Below are positions 43,742 through 58,000 of a stretch of DNA of 64,000 nucleotides, one piece after another. Under the pieces are notes generated by a model. That model was given only the letters and a program-made list of their open reading frames with translations, searched no databases and was not told the origin of the DNA. This stretch comes from Oncomelania hupensis. Its lineage: Eukaryota; Mollusca; Gastropoda; Littorinimorpha; Pomatiopsidae. The stretch spans positions 21,605,037-21,669,036 of the forward strand of contig CM072525.1 of the NCBI GenBank assembly GCA_036898135.1, read 5' to 3'. How positions within the stretch are numbered: position 1 is the stretch's first letter; each line of letters begins with the position of its first letter. Position numbers and translations under genes: made by a program.

Positions 43742-46136
43742 CTGCAAAACAACAAAAGAAATAAGTCAATAAACTGGAGAATTATTTGAAAATTGAACGC
43801 CAAAGTAAACTTGCTAGGACAAAAGTGGTAAGTTAAATCTACAGATGTCTGTAAACAGGTAAAACTTCTAGTCTTCTTGTTGGGGGTGACCAACTTCTTT
43901 ACCTAGAATGTACCCACAATGGGGTGTGTCATGTCCATGCATATTTTAAAAATAAAACTATTGGAGAGCAACCAGCATTTAGAACAATATGATTCCTTAC
44001 TTACTCCTAATTCTATTTTATATTCATAATAAAAATTCTGTAGAGATTCCATACATTCCAGTCCACTTATTTGCAAAGACCTCTTCATTCTAAATGCTTG
44101 CTATAGTCATGGTTGTCCCTGCCTTGCTCACAGAAAGATAGCTACATTTCAACAACAAATATAGTGAAGTTGAATCCTAGGTTCCAAGCCGCATGAAAGT
44201 GATCATCTTCACTGCATGTCAAGCCCTAAAATAACAACGATACCAGAAGACGAGATAAACCCTGACTATAATAACTAACCAAATATTTGCCGACAGTCTT
44301 TAATTTATCATTCGCTCTCACCTCTTCACCCTTAGTGATCCTGCGGTTGGTGATGATGATGATCTTGTGGTCTTTGTCGATCTCCACGATGTCTGCAGTG
44401 CAGTTGGGGCTGCAAGAGTGGTTGATGTAGCGAGCGGGCCCACCAGCCATCGTGGCATCCACGACTGTTTCATTGTCAATACGGAACATGTACACGCCGC
44501 GATTCTGAAAAATAAAAAGAATAGGTGAAACAGATAGGTAGGTACGCCATCTGTATTATTGTCCTTTCAACTGTTGTGTATTGTAGGTGTAATTTGTTAG
44601 GACAGCCTCACACATCAAAATGTTTTCCTGGGAGTACTGCACATCTGCATGTGTGTCATTGGGTGATGAAGGATTTTGTTATCAATTCTTGAGGCAATAA
44701 GTACAAACCTTGGGCAAAGCAAAATAAACCATGAGATTGATGGTAGAACAAACCTTGGGTGAAGCAAAATAAACCATGAAATTGATGGTAGAACAAACCT
44801 TGGGTGAAGCAAAATAAACCATGAGATTGATGGTAGAACAAACTGTGGGTGAAGCAAAATAAACCATGAGATTGATGGTAGAACAAACCGTGGGTGAAGC
44901 AAAATAAACCACGAGGTTGATGGTAGCACTTGGGTGTGATTCTGCACCTTACCTCTTTCAAGTTTCATCTAACATTTGCAGCAAACTAACATAAAAACTA
45001 TTCCATTGTGGTCACTGACAGGAGCAGTGACAGCCCCCTTTCTTATTGATTTATGCTCAGTTTCATAAGCGGACCAAGACCAAAATATTAGTGAAATGCT
45101 CACAACTTGCCAGCGGTAGGAAGAAGGAAGCAGCACAGTGGTGTTAGGAAATGTGTCAGGTGTAGAGTGCAGTGCCCTAACTTTTAGGCTACCATACCGC
45201 CCTGTTATGCCATTCTAAACCATGGCCACTTATCCCAGCCCCATTCCGCCAGCATCACGGGTACTTACGCAGACCTGCCTACCGTTACGATTTGGGCGTA
45301 TTTTGTTAAGATTTTCAGCCCTTACTACGAATTTTACGATTTCCCTAATTTTACTACGATTTTCCGAACGCAAAAACTACACATTGTACGAAAACTTCCT
45401 TATAAGGAGATGCTAGACTCGGAACTGAAAACGAAGGCTTGTGATTAGTCGAGAACGGTCACGTGACCTGTTCGGGTCTAAGCTACGGTAACTTCCGTTT
45501 GAACTACGACCGGGCTTGTGATTAGTCGAGAACGGTCACGTGACCTGTTCGGGTCTAAGCTACGGTAACTTCCGTTTGAACTACGACCAGGCGATTTGCG
45601 TTGTTTACAATCGATTTGCGCGTCATAAATGGAAAATCCAGACATGAATGGAGCAAATAATAAGCCTCATTCATCTGCACCATGCGAAAGAGTGTTTTCA
45701 ATAGTAAGAAAGAATGCCACACCCCAGAGAGCTTCAATGGGGCAGGATACTGTGGAGGCACTCCTTGTGCTGAAGTCAAGACCTGGGCACTTATTGGACA
45801 AGCATCAATATAGTGATCACCAACTGAGCAGCATTAAGAGTGCTTACTACAATTCTTTGAAAAAGTAAAAAATATAAAAACTTTTTTGTGTTGTTTTAAA
45901 AAAAATATATATTACTATTTACTTTTGCATCTGAATGATGCTTTTCTGACTCATATACATGAAAGTAATAATAATAAATTCAGACAGTTTATCTACTTTT
46001 TTTTAGTTCATTGTTGTGCTCAAGTCCACACCTCCTTATGAAAACGTTTTTCTTTTTTATTTTCTTTTACAAATGAATTATGCTTTTTATTTTTATTTTA
46101 GTGTACTATGTACATTAAAGTCATCATCATCATCAA

Positions 46137-46167
<31 letters not shown>

Positions 46168-49100
46168 TCAGACAGTTTATCTACTTTTTTTGTGTGGTAA
46201 ATTTATTTTGCTATTTTCTTGTCTTGCTGCCTGTTTAATTTACTATTAATTGCAAATGTTGCAAGATTGTTAGTATTATTTGGTGTAGAAATATAATGAA
46301 TTTAAAGACTTAGATCGATCGCGGTGTGTGAATACGCTTTTTACAATTTTCCTTCAAAATGTTACGCTTTTTGTCCCAAGTCGTTACTCCTAAAAATTTG
46401 GGGGGTAGGCAGGTCTGCTTACGATTTCGGTAACATACGGCACAAGTCTTAGATTTGGTTCATCACGGGCTAAAACAGATACTTTTCCCAACGAAAGTTT
46501 AATTGAATTTAGGATAGAGCACTGGTAATTTTTTTTCTTCTCCCTTTTTTTAATAAACACAAATTAGAGGGCTTCTATATCCCCAACTTGTGTTCACTGC
46601 CTACGCTAGCCTACTAACTAGCCCATTTAGGCCTACGAACTTGGTAGTATAGGGCTCATCTAAACCAAGTGCAGATTCATAAGAATACACCAGAAAAGTG
46701 ATTTTTACTTCTTTACCACGCCCATAAGACACTTGAAACCTAGACATAATGCAAAGCTTATGTTGAAAATCTCAATTGAAACGACAAACTCCACCATTTT
46801 ATATCCGAAAGCAAAAGCAGCCCAAGAACAGCACCCTTTTTTGGGAGCAATGTACACCTATTTTAATGAATCAAAAACAACAAGGTGAGAGAATACAGTC
46901 AAAGCATTTATTCAAGCTTACGGTTTATAGCAATCGACCAAATACATGCAAAAAAATACCACAAACTTACATTAGAATCATGATTCGTTAAAATGATGAA
47001 AATTCAGCATTTTCATTCAGCAAAGTTTTCTGTTTCATGCAAATGAGGAAGTCCACACCAGCCCAGCTCCTATGTGAGCAGCACTTTTCAGTGCCTCCAC
47101 GTTTCGCATGCTGCGGGCTGGGCTATTTATAGCTTGCCTACACCTTCCCTTCCAGTGAAAGGAAGTATCGGCGAAGCTATTTATAGCTAGCCTGGCTGAC
47201 CTAACCTCAAAATCTTAAAAGCTTCGGTTGAGCCGCTGTGAGTCGTGACCTTCCGGAAGCGCAAAATGACGTAGATTGGGGGTTTTCCAACGAAAAAGAA
47301 CTACCAATCAAGTTTCTGTGCTTTCTAAAGCTCTCTAATGTCAAAAACTGTATTCATTTTGCAATATGTACAAAACATTTCATTGGAATCGAAACACAAA
47401 CACAAACACTCAGTTATGATTTTTGTTAAATAAGCAGCATTATTTTACAAAAACTCAGGGATAGAGAGGACTTGGTAAAGAAACTTGATAACCTAAAGGT
47501 TAAAGAAAGCCTCTGAGAGACCTAAAATACACTCCATCCAACAGCTTACCTGGTTGTCATACTCCATTTCTCTGCGATTGGCCACTTCATTGCGGATCAG
47601 GTCGCCGATGTACTCAATCACCATCTGGTACTTCTCCAGATCTCGCGCCGCATACAGACCCAGGCCCTGCAAGTGGAACGCAAGACATCAGCTGATGACA
47701 ATGTATGCATGTAGTGAAAATGTCCCCTGTCCTGGGTGGAGCTGCACTGGCGCCTGCCGCACTTTCATTGAAAAGGCAACACCAATTTTATCTTCAAGGG
47801 GGGTAAAAAAAAAAATATCAAAAAATCAAAAAATATTTTAAAATAAATTTAACCCGAGTGAGATTGAAGAAGAGGAGGAAAAAAACAACAAGAATCTAAG
47901 ATCGCCATCTTTAATCTCATTTTGATTAAAAAAAAAAAACACCAAAAGTCTACATAATATTCATGCTGATTCCATGTCATCACTCTGTCCTGACCATATA
48001 GTATGTTGCTCATCACTGCCCAAAAGTATGACACAATGAGTGTGATTGTCACAGAAGTGATTCAGACAATTTTTTTATGGGCTTTGTCATTTGCATGTGA
48101 TTTAGAAGTAAAAATAAAAGTAGTCAGCAAAGTGTTTTAGCATATCATACGAGTATATAGGAAATGTGAACAGTTCACGATAAAGCATCAAGTCACTAAT
48201 AAGGGCAGGGACTGTATGAAACATTTTGAAATTCTTGAGGAAGATGACAACTGGGAAGATGATAGTAAAATAATGACTTGGAAAATGGAAATGATGACTA
48301 GATTTAAAAAAAAAAGAAAAAGATTTTAATGCTTTATTGTCCCTTTTTATCGGGAAATTCTGGGCCGCCTCCCCTGTGGAAGGCGTAGTCGCAGCCTAAG
48401 GCGCGCCCAAACCCAACCTACCTAACATTAGTTGTGATTTTTGAAATTTAGAAATTCTTTACATTTTTTGAAATTTTGCTGGGGGAGCAAACCAAAGTAC
48501 CCGGAGAAAACCCCCGAGACGTTGCCCGAGTCGAAAGTAAATAATATTCGGAGAAACATAACGCCCCGATGCAGGATCGAACCCACACCTGTCAGGCGCC
48601 ATTGGTTTCTGGCCTGTGGACAAGGCAAGTTATAGTCCCGCCTTAGCCCACTTGGCCACAACGCTCGCCATGGCTCGACGCTCGACTATGATAATAATGA
48701 TCAAGACATACGTATATATATGTATTTATTTATTTATTTTATTACTTGTATATAGCACTTTTCCAGTTCAAGACCTGCTTAAGGCGCTGGCCGATACAGG
48801 ATCTAACTCGAGCTGTCCAAGGTGCCCACCTGCAACCTTTGGGTGCATAGTCTGACGCACAGAAGACTGAGCACAATCCTGGCTGACCGGGGATGGAAAG
48901 AAGGGACCTAGTGCGTGCTGGGTATATTTGTGGAGCAAAAGGATCTTTAAAGTCCATGCGATAGAATAATAATAATAATTAACATTTGTACAGCGCCTTT
49001 CCTCACTAGAGCTCATAGCGCTTTACAGAAGAAAAATAAGTAATTTAATAATAATAAATAAATAAATACATAAATAATTAAATTAAGAGAAAGCCAAATC

Positions 49101-52100
49101 AGAACATACACACACACACACACAATGCATGCAATGCACACAGACTGGGCCTCAGGTTATGCTCTCATCCGAAGGAGCCACCTATACAGCATAGGCCTCC
49201 ATAAAACCTGACCCTCACCTGAATACGAGAGCGTCCAAGGTAGACAAGGTTCTTCCACTCGTTGCGGAGCTTCCTGTATTGCTGTGCCTTGGTCTGGGTG
49301 AACTGCTTGGTGTACATGGAGTTCTGGTCTGTCTGCACGGGTCTGTTGCCTGAAAGAGGCAAGGGTCGCCCGCCTATGGACTGCAGTGTGTGAACCCTGC
49401 CAGTGACAAGTAGTACGTAGTGATCAGAGATAATAAAAGGTGGAAGAATAAGAAGAAGAAAAAGAAAAGTAACAGTACCAAAAATAAAAATAGTAATAAC
49501 AATTATTATAATTAATAATAAAATATTATAATATATTTCCTATTACTAATAAAGAATAGGGTAATGCACCTTCAACACATTATTCAGAGGTACCAACAAA
49601 TACGGATTGACCGTATTTAATTCAGACGAAGTGAATTAAATACGGTAGCTTTTATAAAAATACGGAGAAGTTGCAGATCGTTTATCTTTGCCAGCGGTGC
49701 TTCTGTACCGGTTTCTGCTCTCATAATAGTACACCTGCACTCACTGAACGTCGCTGTCTTCAACAAGCTGATTTTCATGGTGATTTTAGAGTAAAACAAG
49801 TGTGGTGTTCAACAAGCTGATTTTCATTGCGATTTTAGAGGACCGAAAATAGCCTGCTGTTTTAGAGGGAAGCCTGTTGTTACTTTATAGTGTCATAAGC
49901 TGGGTTTTGCGAGAAAAAAAAATACTGACAAGTGTTAAAAAATACTGACAAACAGGTCCGGAAATACTGACAAGAAGATTAGGGGGTTGGCACCTCTGGT
50001 TATTATTCAAATAAATTGAAATCCATCACAGAGAACAGCGAAGAGTAATTTACCTCCTGAAGTGCGTGCGAAACTTTGGCTCTGAGCGTGCACAGCCTGT
50101 GGGGTTGATAGCAGGAGGCATCTCAATAAGGGGCGAACGTCCAAACTTCATCTTGTAGTTCTGTAGCAAGTCCACCCCTGGCAGCTGTCGTATGCAAATA
50201 TAATTTAAAAAAAAAAGTTGAAAAATTTATACTCCAAAATGCTTGCTTTAATCAGATCTAATTGAAAGGATTCGTGTTCAAGTACTCTTTTGGGTTGCAT
50301 TTAAAAATGTATCGGCTCAGCATTTTTTTTTCTCCCCCTGAGACATGATTTGGGGTGTCCTCAGGAGCAGTGGATTAGTCGCCCGTTTCCTAAGCCCAAG
50401 GTCGAGGGTTCGATTCCAGCAAGGGGCAAACTTATGTGACTCAGGTACGAGACTATCAAGGTTTTTCTCTGGGTACTCCGGTTTCCTCGCTCCCTTCAAT
50501 ACTGATATTGGTCTTCAATAATGGTATTGGTCTTCAATAATGGTATTGGTCTTCAATAATGGTATTGGCCTTCAATAATGGTATTAGATGCAGCCAAACT
50601 ACAATTTAACAATTAAAAATTCAGTTTCCTTGTCGTCTTCTAATAGCGATGTTTCTTTACACCACATGTTTGAGTGATGAATGTGTGTATGTAGGAGTGT
50701 AACATGTAAGCATGTATGCGCTGTGAACAAGAGAACCCAGTGCTGGCGATGACAGGTTGCTAAAAGTTAATGAACATACGGGTGCGCTTTATGGTCCAGT
50801 GCAGTCAGTCTTACCGATTCCAGGATGCGGGTGATAGAAGGTTCGTTGAGTCCAAAGACATCTTCCACAACCAGAGGGAACACTTTGACCACATCGGCTG
50901 CATCTCGCATGTCTTTTAGTCGCTTGATCATTTCGTGAGACAGCCCTGCAACAAAAAGGTTTGTTAAAAATTTTTGCTTACAAGCCGGCTGACCACATAC
51001 AGAAAGCATATATCATGACTGCCTGCATGCAGAGAAACTACAGGTATATCACAGCACTAATAATTCCATTCATATGTCCAGTATACGATTTACCAAACTC
51101 TGCTGTAAAAACTTCAGCAAGCAGAAACATACATATATTTTAAACATAGCTTATCAATCCCAATGCTAAGACTATTCATTGCTGTAGGGTAACATTTTGC
51201 CAACTGATCCAGCAAAAAGGAACTCACTTTCAGGGTTGGTGTTTCGGTAGACAAGTTCATCACAGCCCTCCTCCTTGACGCGGATAATAAACTCGGGCAT
51301 CCCGTCTTTCTCTGCGATGCTGCAGAGACATCGACAGCGTCTGTACATCTGTCGCAGACTGTAGAGAAAGCGGGTTGCCTGATACCCAACCTGGTGACAA
51401 CAAAACAGACAAAAAGGTTAAAAAATAAAAGTGACAAAATCATTTAAAAAAAAAAATAAATAAATAAATAAAAGTGTCTTTGAGCCAAGTTCACAAACTC
51501 ACAAAAGCCAGTATTAAAACCCAAAATCTATAGAAATACATTCATTTAAAACAAATAAATGACAATCGGTGTGCGTCAAGGATGCCTACTCTCTCCAACA
51601 CTTTTCAACATCTTCCTAGAGCGCATCATGTCAGATGCTCTTGCAGATCATGAAGGCACAGTCAGCATAGGGGGTAGAGCAATCTCCAATCTTCGTTTTG
51701 CGGATGACATTGATGGATTGGCTGGAGAGGAACAAGAACTTGAACAGCTGGTACAGAGGCTTGACACCACCTCCAGAGCCTATGGAATGGAAATAAGTGC
51801 AGAGAAGACCAAAATAATGACCAACAACACCAATGGCATCAACACGGACATCAAAGTCCAAGGCCAATCCCTCAACACAGTGCATAGCTTCAAATATTTA
51901 GGAGCCATTGTATCAGACAATGGGTCCCGACAGGAAGTCCTCTCCAGGATCGCACAAACAACTGCTGCCCTGACAAGGTTGAAGCCCATTTGGAAAGACG
52001 GGACCATCAGTCTACATTCCAAAGTAAGACTGCTGCGCTCCCTTGTCATCTCCATCTTCCTATATGCTTGCGAAGCATGGACCCTCACAGCAGATCTTCA

Positions 52101-54969
52101 ACGAAGAATACAAAGCATGGAGATGAGGTGCTACAGAAGACTTCTGGGCATTTCCTATACCCAACACATCACCAACGACGAAGTCCGACAGACCATCACA
52201 CAAGCCGTTGGACAACACGATGACCTGCTCACAGTGGTAAAGAAACGGAAACTCCGATGGTATGGCCACGTCACCAGATCATCAGGCCTTGCAAAGACTA
52301 TTCTGCAAGGCACAGTGCAAGGAGGTAGAAGAAGAGGGAGACCGAAAAAGAGGTGGGAGGACAACATTCGTGAATGGACTGGTTTGACACTGAGTGAAGC
52401 CATCAGGGCTGCTGAGGACAGAGAAAGATGGAGTATGCTGGTTAAACGATCATCTGTGGTGCCCCTACGACCTCAGGGTTACGGGACAGGATAGGATAGG
52501 ATAGGAAAACAAAATAAACTTCCAACTTCAGTATTTTATCAATTGCATCAGCAGTTTCACATTTAATATGCAGAGACAATGACTGTTTTGTGTGACTTCC
52601 CCTGGGGAGAGCTTAGTCGCAGAATGTTGCATGCCCAAACCCAACCTAATATTAGTTGTGTTTTTCCTGGGGGAGCAAACCGGAGTACCCGGAGAAAACC
52701 CCAAATTCTTTGCCCGATTTTGAAAGTAAAAGTAAATAATATTCAGAGAAACATAACGCCCAGAGGTGGGATCGATCCCACACCTGTCAGACACCATTGG
52801 TTTCTAGTCTGTGGACAAGGCAAGTTAGTCCTGCATTAGACCATTTGGCCATAACGCTAGCTGATGGGAAATGGTCTAATTCCACCAAAACGAGTTACTG
52901 TAAAAGTTAAAATGGCTAAGCAGGAATAACACCCGTTAACTACATTAGATTGCAAAATTAACTTTTCCTTTTCTTCAACCTCTCCCCCTTTACTATTTCT
53001 CTCTCTCCTTTTACGCACACACACACACATACATACACACACACACCAACATGCACAAATACACATTCGCAAATACACAATCTCAAACAAACGGATATAT
53101 ATATCTAAAGCATTGGAATACTAGTTTTTGAATACATACAGGATAGATGTAGTTCTCTGAGCTGAACTTGTTGGTAGCGATCTGGTGAGGCAGGAGCTGT
53201 CCAATGCGATGCAGGATCAGGGAGCCGATGCGCAGTGTGTGTGAACCTTCGTCAGGTGTGATCAAACTACACACAATACTGAAAACAGACAGAAAAAAAA
53301 GATCCAAGTCAGAACAAATAACTGATAGAAACTAAAAAATGGAAAAGGTTCTGGTAAGCAGGACAGAAGAAAGATCAGGGGAGTCCCTTTATTCAGGGCT
53401 AGCTTTTAGGAGTTTGTACCCATCTCGCCACCCTCAGGTAACCTTCCCTCAGTTTAAAGCTGCGTTCACCTCCTCTCACCCCACATGTCACCTCCAGAAA
53501 GTTCTCCAAAGAGCCAGGTGCTCAGTCACAGCCTGGTAGACACCGGAGATTGTTATGCATGCTGTCTACTCCTGACAGGTACCTATCCACAAAACTAACA
53601 TTCTGGATTTGCAATTTGAAAACAGGATTTGAGTGATTATCATGCTGCGAGTATCTCATTCCTGATAGTCAGCAATCAAAGTTGTAAACAAGCCCATCGT
53701 CATATAACGGTAACAGAGATGATTGTGCTGTAAACGCTTCCCGAACTTCAAAAAGAAAATATTACAAAGTCTATCATTATTTGGCAATTAACGAAATAAA
53801 GTTTTACAAAGTCCCCAACCATTGGACAATAATAAAAAAAATTTAAAAATTTCTTCAGATGAGAGCTTAAACTGAGGTCTAGTTTGCGCACGCATACATT
53901 GCCTTACATGGACTTTTAAAGATCCCAATGCTCATGTACCAGCTACAAAACCAAACCCAGCAAACACTAGGTATTGTTCCCCCTGGCCTTGGGTGGCGCT
54001 GTTCGGCCGCACTTTAACGCAGAGGGCTACCCAACTTCGGCCACGCGGGTGCTCAATATTAACCCAAATGAGATATTTTTAAAATCTCACCTGGCCACCT
54101 GTTTGTCCTCGTCTCGACTGATGTAAACTTTACGCTTGACTTCGATGGTCTGCATCTCCTCGTTGATGAACGGTTTGACATAGTTGGTGTGGCTAGCGCA
54201 AGTGATGGTCTAATAACAAACAGACAATCACAGCAAAGGCTTGAAACATAAACAACAAAATAATCCTCCTTCAGTGATAGTATGCTACTGCCTACTACAA
54301 AAGTCTCAAGTCGGTGGATGACCAACAAACAAAAAAAGTGGGTTAAAGAGAGCATAAGATCATCATGCAAGTTTGAAACCCGGTTATGCAGACAAAAGAA
54401 AGCATGAGGCAGGCAGTTCTGCAACCCCAGTACGCAAGCGTACAGAAGTATTGTGGCCACCGTCATGAAAATTGGTACCCATCATCAAAATCAAAAAGAA
54501 TGTGTGTACATACGCAATATTACTGTGCCAAACTGTGACCTTTGCAGACACCGTGATCCACTGACCAACAACAAAAAGTGGCAGGTGTCAAAAGCCAGGT
54601 CAAGCATGTGAAGACAACTGACTTTACCCATGCAAAAAGGAAAGAGTTTCCACCAAAGGTGTACTAACGACCTTACTTGCCGCTGCAGTTATGTCATGCA
54701 CATGCATGATCAAGGTAGCAGCAGAAACGCATAACGGTGTACATAAAAAAAAACAAAAAGCATAGCCTTGCAGTCCAGCCTCCTTGCCTTGGTGTTGTGT
54801 TGTGTTGCCACATGGGTACTGCCATAAGACTTGCCATGATAAGCTTACTTGCTGAAAGCAAGAGGTGCAAAGCACACACACGCTTTTTCACCTTCAAACT
54901 AAATGCATCAAAGCTCAGAATAAAAAACAAAAAACAAATAGTAATAGTAATACTAATACTTACAATAAT

Positions 54970-55029
<60 letters not shown>

Positions 55030-58000
55030 CAATCAGTACCAAAAGCAACAACAACAACAAAAGCAGAAGGGCAAAGCCCATATGACTCACATGCTCCTTA
55101 TAGAACTTGCAATATTTAACATGAAAATGAGTGCCCAGGAAAAATGAAACCGTGGCATTAAAATGCAACATAATAGCGACTATGATCTTTTTATGGGAAA
55201 TTATGCTCTTGGCCTTGAGATCAATCTATCATCTCTAAATAATACAACAAGTTTGAATTTAAATCTATCATAGGTTAGGTTCAAGGTCACTTCAAAGCAC
55301 CTCTACTAACCCACTTTGGACAGCTCCAGTGACCTTGACCTTGGGGAGGGGTTGACCAAATTTGTATCGTATATGTGTCTCATTGATATCTATCATGCAT
55401 CAAAGAATCATAAGTTCAATGTTAATAACCTTGAAAAAAATTGAAATTTTGTGAAAAATTGTCTTTTTTTTTTACTTTTATTTGATGACTCTGCGACTTT
55501 GCCCTTGAAGTGAAGTCATTCATTTACTGATCATTCTCAAGATCTCACGGGTATATACCATCTTACCAAGTTTGGTTGTGATAGTTGAAATAGGTTCTGA
55601 GTACTCAGCCACTGTAAAGTTTTTGCACAGATTGCCGACAGCAGGTGGCAGACGGTGGACAGATATTTTTTTCTGTCATTTTTGGACTATTTAGGACTTA
55701 TCTTGCACAAATTTGCAAAGATCTGAAACCAACTTTTTTTTTGGGGGGGGGGGGGAGAGGGAGAGGAGGGGTTGGGGGCTGAGGGTGCGGGTGGGGAGGG
55801 GTGTGTGAGGTAGGGAAGAGGTAGGTGGGAGGGAGAGGGGGGGGGGGGGGGGGGAGTACATAGATTCACATGCGAGTCAAAAAGGTAAATATTTCATAAA
55901 ATAAAATGCAAACTGTGTAATTCACAAAGGAAATAATTATATAAATCAGTAAATCCTACAGATTACAAATATATAAATGCTATTAAAATAAGCTAATCCA
56001 TATGATTCACATGCTCCTTATGGAACTTGCAATATTTAACATGAAAATGAATGCACAGGAAAAGAAAACGATGGCTTTAAATTGCAAATACTGATTTTGA
56101 TCTTTCTAAGCCCTTGACCTTGAGATGACCTTGACCTCCGGCTCCAAACACACTCGTATATTATCAAATAAACTACATCAAAAGGTGGATTATGCCCACC
56201 AAAAAACAATGACCTTGACCTTCAAGATCAACACGAAAACGGACCATATATGAAAGATCAAACTATCATCTCTAACTACAACAACTTTGGATTTTATATC
56301 TCCTATAGTTTAGGGTCAAGATCACGTCAAAGTACCTATACTAAATGACTTTGGACCGCTCCAGTGACTTTGACCTTGGAGTGAGATTGATCAAATATGT
56401 ATAGTATGTGTGTCTCATTGATATTTATCATGCATCAAAGAATCATAAGTTCAATTTGAATAACTTGGGGGAAAAAAAAGAAATTTTGGGAAAAATTGTC
56501 ATTTAAAAAAACACCTAATAGATGACCCTGTGACCTTAGCCTTAAAGTGAAGTCATTCATTCACAGATCATTTATAAGGTCTCATGGGTATACACCATCT
56601 TACCAAGTTTAGTTGTGATAGTTGAAATAGGTTCTGAGATTTTAACCCTTTTTTCGCCAAATCTGCTCATGTCACCCGATGCTATTTTTAGTCAAGTCAT
56701 CCGATGTCCGCAGGTAATACACCCCAAACACATGCTCCGTTATTCTGCTTCCACTGCTATAACTAGCGTCGTCTTTCGAAACGTTGTCTCGTGTATGAGA
56801 TTTTGTGTTCTTTCCGGTGGTGTGCTAAACATGGTGGATCGTTTTGAAAAACGTGCAGTGCGAATTTTTTAACATTGATAATCTTTGTGATGATGTTTCG
56901 AGGAACAAGAGAGGAGATTATACTAACAGTGGTGATTCAAACTGTGATTTTGTGGGATTCAATAAAGGCAATCTTGTGCAAATTGATCCAAGCAAAGAAA
57001 GCGACTTGGATATTGATTTAGAAGCATTGGAGAGTGCTATGAGTGATAGTGATGTGGACACATTGATGTCTAGTCGGCAATACTGTGCCACTGTGTTTGT
57101 TTTTCTTCTGCTTTTCTAATGCTTGGATTTTTTTAAAAACGGATTTATGTGCAAGACACTCACAACAAATCATGCATCCCTTGAAAGACAAATTCATCTT
57201 GAATTTAATAAAACTGATTTCAGTTCAATATTTGTTGTTTTAGATTTTTTTAAAATTTGTATGGGATGATGTATTATGCGGAGTTTCCTCTCTTGAGCTG
57301 CATTTTTCTCATTAGGCAATGTAAGGGCAGTCTACCTGAAAAGGGGTTAATCTACTTGCAAGTTTTGCACAGACAGCAGACGGACGGACACATGTTTTCC
57401 CTACTTTTAAAAATGTAATTTTTGGGCTATTTAGGACTCATCTTGCACAGATTTGCAAAACTCTGGAATTTTTGGGAGGGTAAGGTAAGTACAAAGAGTC
57501 GCATTGCTATACATGCGAGTCAACAATAAATTAAATTAAGTTAAAAACACACAAAAGTGTAATTCTACACATTTATAAAACAAACACACAAAAAAAAAAA
57601 AAAAAAAAAAAAACTTTGCTTCTAAATATAAAAATAAAAATCAATACAATACATTAAAACAAAAATTTTTAAATTTTAATATTGAACAATTTAATGAGTA
57701 ACAGAAGCCAGGCATTCTGTGTCACATTTTCAAAATTACATGGTTTTGTTCTGGCATTGGTCGTTTTCTCTTTCCTTTACGATGTCGACGACACTCAAGA
57801 CCCTGCAATAAACAAATAGATTATTTAACTTTTTGAACAAATTACTCACAACAACACGACAAGAAAACGTACGCAACACTGCATTAAAATGTTCTGGGAC
57901 CATCTCATCCATTTCTGATAAAAGAGGGGGGGAAACTAATTGCTCTCTCTCTCTCTCAAAGAACTGTGCAAGTCCTGTTACGAGCCAAAGGAAGCAAAAC

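Noticed and set aside
44615..44968. 117-codon repetitive minus-strand protein
   Set aside because: Explained by the 45-bp minisatellite; all three frames are open and it lies in the KMT2C/D intron.
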